A stretch of 64,000 bases of DNA from Eriocheir sinensis (Eukaryota > Arthropoda > Malacostraca > Decapoda > Varunidae), in assembly GCF_024679095.1 (NCBI RefSeq), contig NW_026112165.1, positions 186,001 to 250,000 on the forward strand, given 5' to 3'. Shown here piece after piece: positions 54,901 through 64,000 of this stretch. Both the position numbers and the translations under genes were made by a program. Within the stretch, counting starts at the first letter, position 1; each line of letters starts with the position of its first letter. The notes beneath the pieces are model-generated. The model was not told the origin of the DNA and made no database searches. It saw nothing but the letters and a program-made list of their open reading frames with translations.

Positions 54901-57535
54901 GTATCAAAATAAATATACAAAATGCACATACAATGAGGTAAATTTGTATTGAAATAGATATGCAAAATACATATAAAATAATGTAAATTTGTTTCAAAAT
55001 ATATATGCGAATGCTCATAAAATAACGTAGATTTCTATGAAAATACATATACAAAATACACATAAAATTAAGTAAATACGTATAAAAAAATGTATGCAAA
55101 ATACACATAAAATAATGTAAATTCGTATAAATATAAATAAACAATATAGCAATAAAAGAATGTGTATTTGTATAAATATAAATATACAAAATGCACATAA
55201 AATAACGTAAATTTATATAAAGCTATACACATAAAATAAAGCAAATTTCTATAAAAATATATGTACAAAAATGAACATAAAATAAATTTGCATAAAAATA
55301 TATATACAAAACACACATTAGATAATGTAAATGAGTATAAAAATATGTATACAAAATACCTATGAAATAATCTAAATTCTTATCGAGTTAAATTAAGAAA
55401 ATACCAATAAAATAATGTAATTTTGGATGAAAATATATATACAAAATACATATAAAATAACCTAAATACAAATACAAATATACACATAAAATAATTTAAA
55501 ACTGAATGAAATAAATATACAAAATAAACATAAAATAAGGTAAATTTGTAATGAAATATATGAAAAAATACACATTAAATAATATAAATTTGTATGAAAA
55601 TATATATACAAATACACATTAAATAACATGAATTTGTATAAAATTTGTATCAAAATATATACTTATACACACAATAAAATAACGCAATTTTTTTTATGAA
55701 AATGTATATACAAAATACACATAAAATAATTTAAATACGTAGAAAAATATGTATACAAAAAACACATAAAATAATGTAAATATGTATGAAAATATATAAA
55801 CAAATACACATAAAATAATGTAAATTTGGATAAAATATATATACAAAATGAACATTAAATAATGTAAATATGTTTAAAAAAAATATATACAAAAAACACA
55901 TAGAATAATGTTAAATCGTATCAAAATAAATAAAGAGAATATCAATAAAATAATGTAAATTTGTATGAAAATAAAGATGCAAAATATCCATATAATAACG
56001 CATATTTGCATAAAAATATATATACAAAAATACATATAAAATAGTTAAATTTATATTAAAATAAATATACAAAATGCACGTACAATAAAGTAAATTTGTA
56101 TTGAAATAGATATGCAAAATACACATTAATAATGTAAACTTGTATCAAAATATATATACGAATACTCATAAAATAGAGTAAATTTCTATGAAAATATACA
56201 TACAAAATAGATATACAAAATACACATATAACTAGTTAAATTTGTATTTAAATACATGTACAAAAAACACATAAAATAATGTAGATTTGTATGAGATGAA
56301 AACAAATACATTTTATATAAAATATATATACAAAATACACATAGAATAATGTAAAAACATATCAAAATAAATACACATAATATCAATAAAATAATGTAAA
56401 TTTGTATGAAAATAAAGATGCAAAATACCCATAAAATAAAGCATATTTTTATAAAAATACATATACAAAAATACACATAGATTAATCAAATTTGTATTAA
56501 AATTAATATACAAAATGCACATACAATAAGGTAAATTTGTATTGAAAAAATATGCAGAATACACATAAAACAATGTAAATTTGTTTCAAAATATATATAC
56601 GAATACACATAAAATATCGCAGATTTCTATAGAAATATATATACAAAATACACATGAAATAATGTAAATACGTATGAAAATATATATACAAAATACATAT
56701 TAAATAATGTTAATTCGTGTCAAAATAAATAAACAAAATATCATGAAAAGAATGTGTATTTGTATGAAAATAGATATACAAAATACACATAAAATAACCT
56801 AAATTTGTATAAAACTATTTATAAAAATACACAAAAATAATTTAAACTTGTATGAAAATAAATATACAAAAAACATATAAAAATAGGTAAATTTGTATTG
56901 AAATACATATACAAAATTCACATAAAATAATGTAAATTTGAATGAAAATATATAAAATTATAGACTTAAAATAACGTAAATTTGTATCAAATATGTATAC
57001 AAAAAAAACATTAAATAATGTAAATATGTATAAAAAAAATATATACAAAACACAAATAAAATAATGTAAAATCGTATCAAAATAAATACAGAAAATATTA
57101 ATAAAATAATGTAAATTTGTATGAAAATTAAGATGCAAAATACCCATAAAATAACGCATTTTTTATAAAAACATATATACGAAAAAACATAAAATATTTG
57201 ATTTTGTATTAAAATAAATAGATATACAAAATACACATAAAATAAGCTAAATTTGAATTGAAATATATATACAAAATACATAAAATAATGTAAATTTGTA
57301 TCAAAATACATATACAAATACACATATAATAACGTAAATTTGGATAAAAATATATAAACAAAATACACATTAAATAATGTAAATACGTTTAAAAAAATGT
57401 ACAAAATACACAAATAATCATGTAATTCGTATCAAAATAGACAAAATACCAATAAAATAATGTAAGTTTCTATGAGAAAACATATACAAAATACACATAA
57501 ATAACGCAAATATCAATAAAAATATATATAATATA
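48991..57535 (-). repeat. Satellite array, minus orientation (8.5 kb)
   Basis: The longest single-orientation block. Its first 270 bp are an inverted relative of 4.6-5.5 kb. About 50.04-56.93 kb is a two-unit tandem duplication, listed separately. No long (AT)n and no gene are seen. Confidence 0.88.
50040..56935 (-). repeat. Tandem duplication with unit of about 3.43 kb (two copies)
   Basis: Unit 1 (about 50.04-53.47 kb) and unit 2 (about 53.47-56.93 kb) match at offsets of 3423-3439 bp. Matched landmarks: 50527 with 53950, 52472 with 55911, and 52747 with 56186. Shared oddities include the double GATATACAAAATAC and the shortened monomer ACATTTTATATAAAATATAT. The units are more diverged than the 1194-bp duplicates. 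The exact junction is uncertain because it falls between similar monomers. Confidence 0.8.
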
Positions 57536-59081
57536 ATATATTTTTATACATATTTAAAATATTTAAAGTATATTTTGTATATATATTTTATCCAAATTTA
57601 CGTTATTTTATATGTATTTGTTTATATATTTTCATACAAATTTACATTATTTTATGTGAGTTTTGTATATATATATTTCAATACAAATTTGCCTAACTTT
57701 ATGTGTATTTTGCATATCTATTTTCAAACAAATTTAAATTATTTTTGTGTATTTTTGTATATATTTTTATACAAATCATAGTTATTTTATTTGTTTTTTG
57801 TATACATATTTTCCTACAAATATACATTCTTTTATTGGAATTTTGTGTATTTAATTTTTTACGAATTTACATTATTTTATGTGTATTTTGTATATATATT
57901 TTTCTACGTATTTAAATTATTTTATGTGTATTTTATATATACATTTTCATAAAAATTTACGTTATTTTATTGTGTGTATTCGTATATATTTTTAAACAAA
58001 TTTTATACAGATTCATGTTATTTTATGTGTATTTCTATATATATTTTCATACAAATTTATATTATTTTATGTGTATTCTTACATATATTTTATTACAAAT
58101 TTACCTTATTTTATGTTTATTTTGTATAAATATTTCGTTTAATATTATCAAATTTAAATTTATTGTATATGCATTTTGTATATTAATTTTAATACAAATT
58201 TAATTATTCTACGTGTATTTTTCTATTTGTATTTTTATAAAAATATGCTTTATTTTATGGGTATTTTGCATGTTTATTTTTATACAAATTTACGTTATTT
58301 TATTGATATTCTGCTCATTCATTTTGATACGATTTGACATTATTCTATGTGTATTTTGTATATATTTTTCATACAAATTTACATTATTTTATGTGTATTT
58401 GTTTATATATTTTGATACAAATTTACAATATTTTATGAGTATTTTTTTATATATATTTCAAAAGAAATTTGCCTAGTTTTATGTATATTTTGAATATCTA
58501 TTTTCATACAAACTCAAATTATTTTTATGTATTTTTGTATATATTTCAATACACATTTTAGTTAGGTTATGTGTATTTTATAAATCTTTTTTCGTTCATA
58601 TATATATATTATTTTATTGGTATTTTGTTCTTTTATATTGATACGAATTTACATTATTTTATATGTACTTTGTATATATATTTTTATACGCATTTACGTT
58701 ATTTAATATTTATTTTGAATATATAATTTTATACATATTCATGGTATTTTATGTGTATTTGTATATATATTTTCATATAAATTTACATTATTTTATGTGT
58801 ATTTTGTTCATATATTTCATTACAAATTTACCTTATTTTATGTTTATTTTGTATGTGTATTTTGTACATTTATATTTATACAAATACACATTTTTTATTG
58901 GTATTTTGTTTATTTATTTTGTTTCGAATTTAATTATTTTATGTGTAATTTGTTTACATTTTTTTATACGTATTTACTTAATTTTATGTGTATTTTGTAT
59001 ATATATTTTTATGGAAATCTACGTTATTTGATTTGTATTCGTACATATATTTTGAAACAAATTTACATTGTTTTATATGTA
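57536..59081 (+). repeat. Satellite block, plus orientation
   Basis: The switch on the left lies in an AT-rich near-palindrome (ATATATAATATAATATAT). Bases 57541-58140 closely match 61067-61660, at an offset of about 3527. No gene is seen. Confidence 0.87.
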
Positions 59082-59868
59082 CAATAAGGTAAATTTTATT
59101 GAAATAGATATGCAAAATACATATAAAGCAATGTAAATTTGTTTCAAAATATGTATACGAATACACATATAATAACGTAGATTTCTATAAAAAAATATAT
59201 AAATATAAAATACACCTAAAATGAAGTAAATACGTATAAAAAAATGTATGCAAAATACACATAGAATAATGTAAATTTGTATCAAAATAAATAAACAAAA
59301 TACCAATAAAAGAATGTGTAGTTCTATAAATATAAACATACAAAATACACATAAAATAACGTAAATTTATATAAAACTATATACAAAAATACACAGAAGT
59401 AATTAAATTTGTATGAAAATATATACAAATTACACACAAAATAAGCTAAATTTGAATTGAAATATAAATACAAAATACATGAAATAAAGTAAATTTGTAT
59501 CAAAATATTTATACAAATACACATATAATAACGTAAATTTGTATGAAAATATAATAACAAAATACACATTAAATAATGTAAATACGTATAAAAAAATGTA
59601 CAAAATACACAAATAATCATGTAATTCGTATCAAAATAAATAGACAAAATACTAATAAAATAAGCTAAATTTGAATTGAAATATATATACAAAATACATA
59701 AAATAATGTAAATTTGTATCAAAATACTTATGCAAATACACATATAATAAAGTAAATTTGTATAAAAATATATAAACAAAATACCAATAAAATAATGTAA
59801 ATTTCTATGAGAAAACATATACAAAATACACATAAATAACGCAAATATCAATAAAAATATATATAGTA
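59082..59868 (-). repeat. Inverted satellite block inside 1194-bp unit 1
   Basis: Minus-oriented monomers from ACAATAAGGTAAATTTTATT to ATATATATAGTATAATATAT. No gene is seen. Confidence 0.87.
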
Positions 59869-60274
59869 TAATATATTTTTATACATATTTAAAATATTTA
59901 ATGAATATTTTGTATATATATTTTATCCAAATTTACGTTATTTTATATGTATTTGTTTATATATTTTGATACAAATTTACATTATTTTATGTGAGTTTTG
60001 TTCATATATTTCATTACAAATTTACCTTATTTTATGTTTATTTTGTATGTGTATTTTGTACATTTATAATTATACAAATACACATTTTTTATTGGTATTT
60101 TGTTTATTTATTTTGTTTCGAATTTAATTATTTTATGTGTAATTTGTTTACATTTTTTTATACGTATTTACTTAATTTTATGTGTATTTTGTATATATAT
60201 TTTTATGGAAATCTACGTTATTTGATTTGTATTCGTACATATATTTTGAAACAAATTTACATTGTTTTATATGT
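59869..60274 (+). repeat. Plus satellite spanning the 1194-bp unit junction
   Basis: Contains the unit junction at about 60000, where GTGAGTTTTG is followed by TTCATATATT rather than the TATATGTATT found at the end of unit 2. Confidence 0.85.
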
Positions 60275-61062
60275 ACAATAAGGTAAATTTTATTGAAATA
60301 GATATGCAAAATACATATAAAGCAATGTAAATTTGTTTCAAAATATGTATACGAATACACATATAATAACGTAGATTTCTATAAAAAAATATATAAATAT
60401 AAAATACACCTAAAATGAAGTAAATACGTATAAAAAAATGTATGCAAAATACACATAGAATAATGTAAATTCGTATCAAAATAAATAAACAAAATACCAA
60501 TAAAAGAATGTGTAGTTGTATAAATATAAACATACAAAATACACATAAAATAACGTAAATTTATATAAAACTATATACAAAAATACACAGAAGTAATTAA
60601 ATTTGTATGAAAATATATACAAATTACACACAAAATAAGCTAAATTTGAATTGAAATATAAATACAAAATACATGAAATAAAGTAAATTTGTATCAAAAT
60701 ATTTATACAAATACACATATAATAACGTAAATTTGTATGAAAATATAATAACAAAATACACATTAAATAATGTAAATACGTATAAAAAAATGTACAAAAT
60801 ACACAAATAATCATGTAATTCGTATCAAAATAAATAGACAAAATACCAATAAAATAAGCTAAATTTGAATTGAAATATATATACAAAATACATAAAATAA
60901 TGTAAATTTGTATCAAAATACTTATGCAAATACACATATAATAACGTAAATTTGTATAAAAATATATAAACAAAATACCAATAAAATAATGTAAATTTCT
61001 ATGAGAAAACATATACAAAATACACATAAATAACGCAAATATCAATAAAAATATATATAATA
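60275..61062 (-). repeat. Inverted satellite block inside 1194-bp unit 2
   Basis: Near-identical copy of 59082-59868. No gene is seen. Confidence 0.87.
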
Positions 61063-63035
<1,973 letters not shown>

Positions 63036-64000
63036 CATATAGAGTAAATTTCTATGAAAATATATATTCAAAATACATATAAAATTATGTAAATAAGTAT
63101 AAAAATATATATATCAAATACACCTAAAAAAATTAAAATTCGTATCAAAATAAATAAACAACATTCCGATAAAAGAACTTATATTTGTAGGAAAATAAAT
63201 ATACAAAATACAAATAAAATTACGAAAATTTGTATTTAAATACATGTACAAAATACACATAAAATAATGTAAATTTGTATGAAATGAAAACAAATTCACA
63301 TAAAATAACGTACATTTGTATAAAATAGATATACAAAATATACATAGAATAATGTAAAATCGTATCAAAATAAATACACAGAATATCAATAAAATAACGT
63401 AATTGTGTATGAAAATAAAGATGCAAAATACCCATAAAATAAAGCATATTTTTTTTAAAATACATATACAAGAATACACATAGAAAATTGAATTTGTATT
63501 AAAATTAATATACAAAATGCACGTACAATAAGGGAAATTTGTATTGAAAAAATATACAAAATACACATAAAACAATGTATATTTGTTTCAAAATATATAT
63601 ACGAATACACATAAAATAACGTATATTTCTATAGAAATATATATACAAAATACACATGAAATGACGTTAATACGTATAAAAATATATATACACAATACAC
63701 ATTAAATAATGTAAATTCGCATCAAAATAAATAAACAAAATATCAATAAAAGAATGTGTATTTGTATGAAAATAGATATACAAAATACACATAAAATATT
63801 GTAAATTTGTATAAAACTCTATTAAAAAAATACACAAAAATAATTTAATTTTGTATAAAAATATATATACAAAATACACATAAAACTAGTTAAATTTCTA
63901 TTAAAATACATATACAAAATACACATAAAATAATGTATATTTGAATGAAAATATATAAACAAATACACTTAAAATAACGTAAATTTGTATGAAATATATA
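63036..64000 (-). repeat. Satellite array, minus orientation, runs off the window
   Basis: Starts at AGAGTAAATTTCTATGAAAA. The first 200 bp are paralogous to 43.52-43.70 kb and 32.38-32.57 kb. It continues to the window end without a gene. Confidence 0.88.

Overview
This window is non-genic satellite heterochromatin of a eukaryote, most likely a decapod crustacean such as a crab (inference). The evidence for that is indirect. Two copies of an arthropod-style LINE are present, with a Jockey/CR1-like endonuclease plus reverse transcriptase and a poly(A) tail, and there are very long pure alternating (AT)n tracts, a known feature of crab light-satellite DNA. I see no host protein-coding gene, rRNA, tRNA or CRISPR array on either strand.

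Almost everything outside the two LINEs is one satellite family. The monomer is about 45 bp with about 13% GC (6 G/C per consensus monomer). Each monomer carries a box ATGTGTATTTTGTAT and a box ATACAAATTTACAT. These are near reverse complements, so the monomer is an imperfect palindrome with arms of 14-15 nt around a loop of about 10 nt. Monomers are diverged and arranged in higher-order repeats (HORs) of about 16 monomers (709-716 bp), with 656 bp and 869 bp variants. Array orientation switches about 22 times. Because 45 bp is 15 codons and the T-rich strand of the consensus has no TAA, TAG or TGA, the array reads open in three frames and gives long false ORFs with a 15-residue period.

Layout: 1-690 minus-oriented satellite; 691-8865 plus; 8866-10117 minus; 10118-14319 plus; a short minus stub; LINE copy 1 at 14373-17554; 17555-18760 minus; 18761-25427 plus; 25428-28632 minus; (AT)n, LINE copy 2 at 29042-31618, (AT)n; then alternating satellite blocks to the end. 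Thirteen (AT)n tracts of roughly 85-410 bp interrupt the arrays, most of them at the internal TATATATA of a monomer.

Recent rearrangements are readable. A 5.4-kb head-to-tail duplication (about 5950-11350 and 11351-19995) carries the LINE only in the second copy, so the first copy is its empty site. LINE copy 2 also has a paralogous empty locus, at about 41.83-44.09 kb, where a single (AT)n tract sits at the insertion point. Smaller tandem duplications have units of 651 bp, 1194 bp and about 3.43 kb.

Both LINEs are dead. Copy 1 has five small deletions (6 nt in total, so the frame is regained) between endonuclease and RT, and a Pro-to-Arg change in RT motif B relative to copy 2. Copy 2 is 5' truncated, lacks 26 bp over the endonuclease catalytic motif and has two further single-base frameshifts. 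Comparing the copies indicates an ancestor with one continuous endonuclease-RT ORF.
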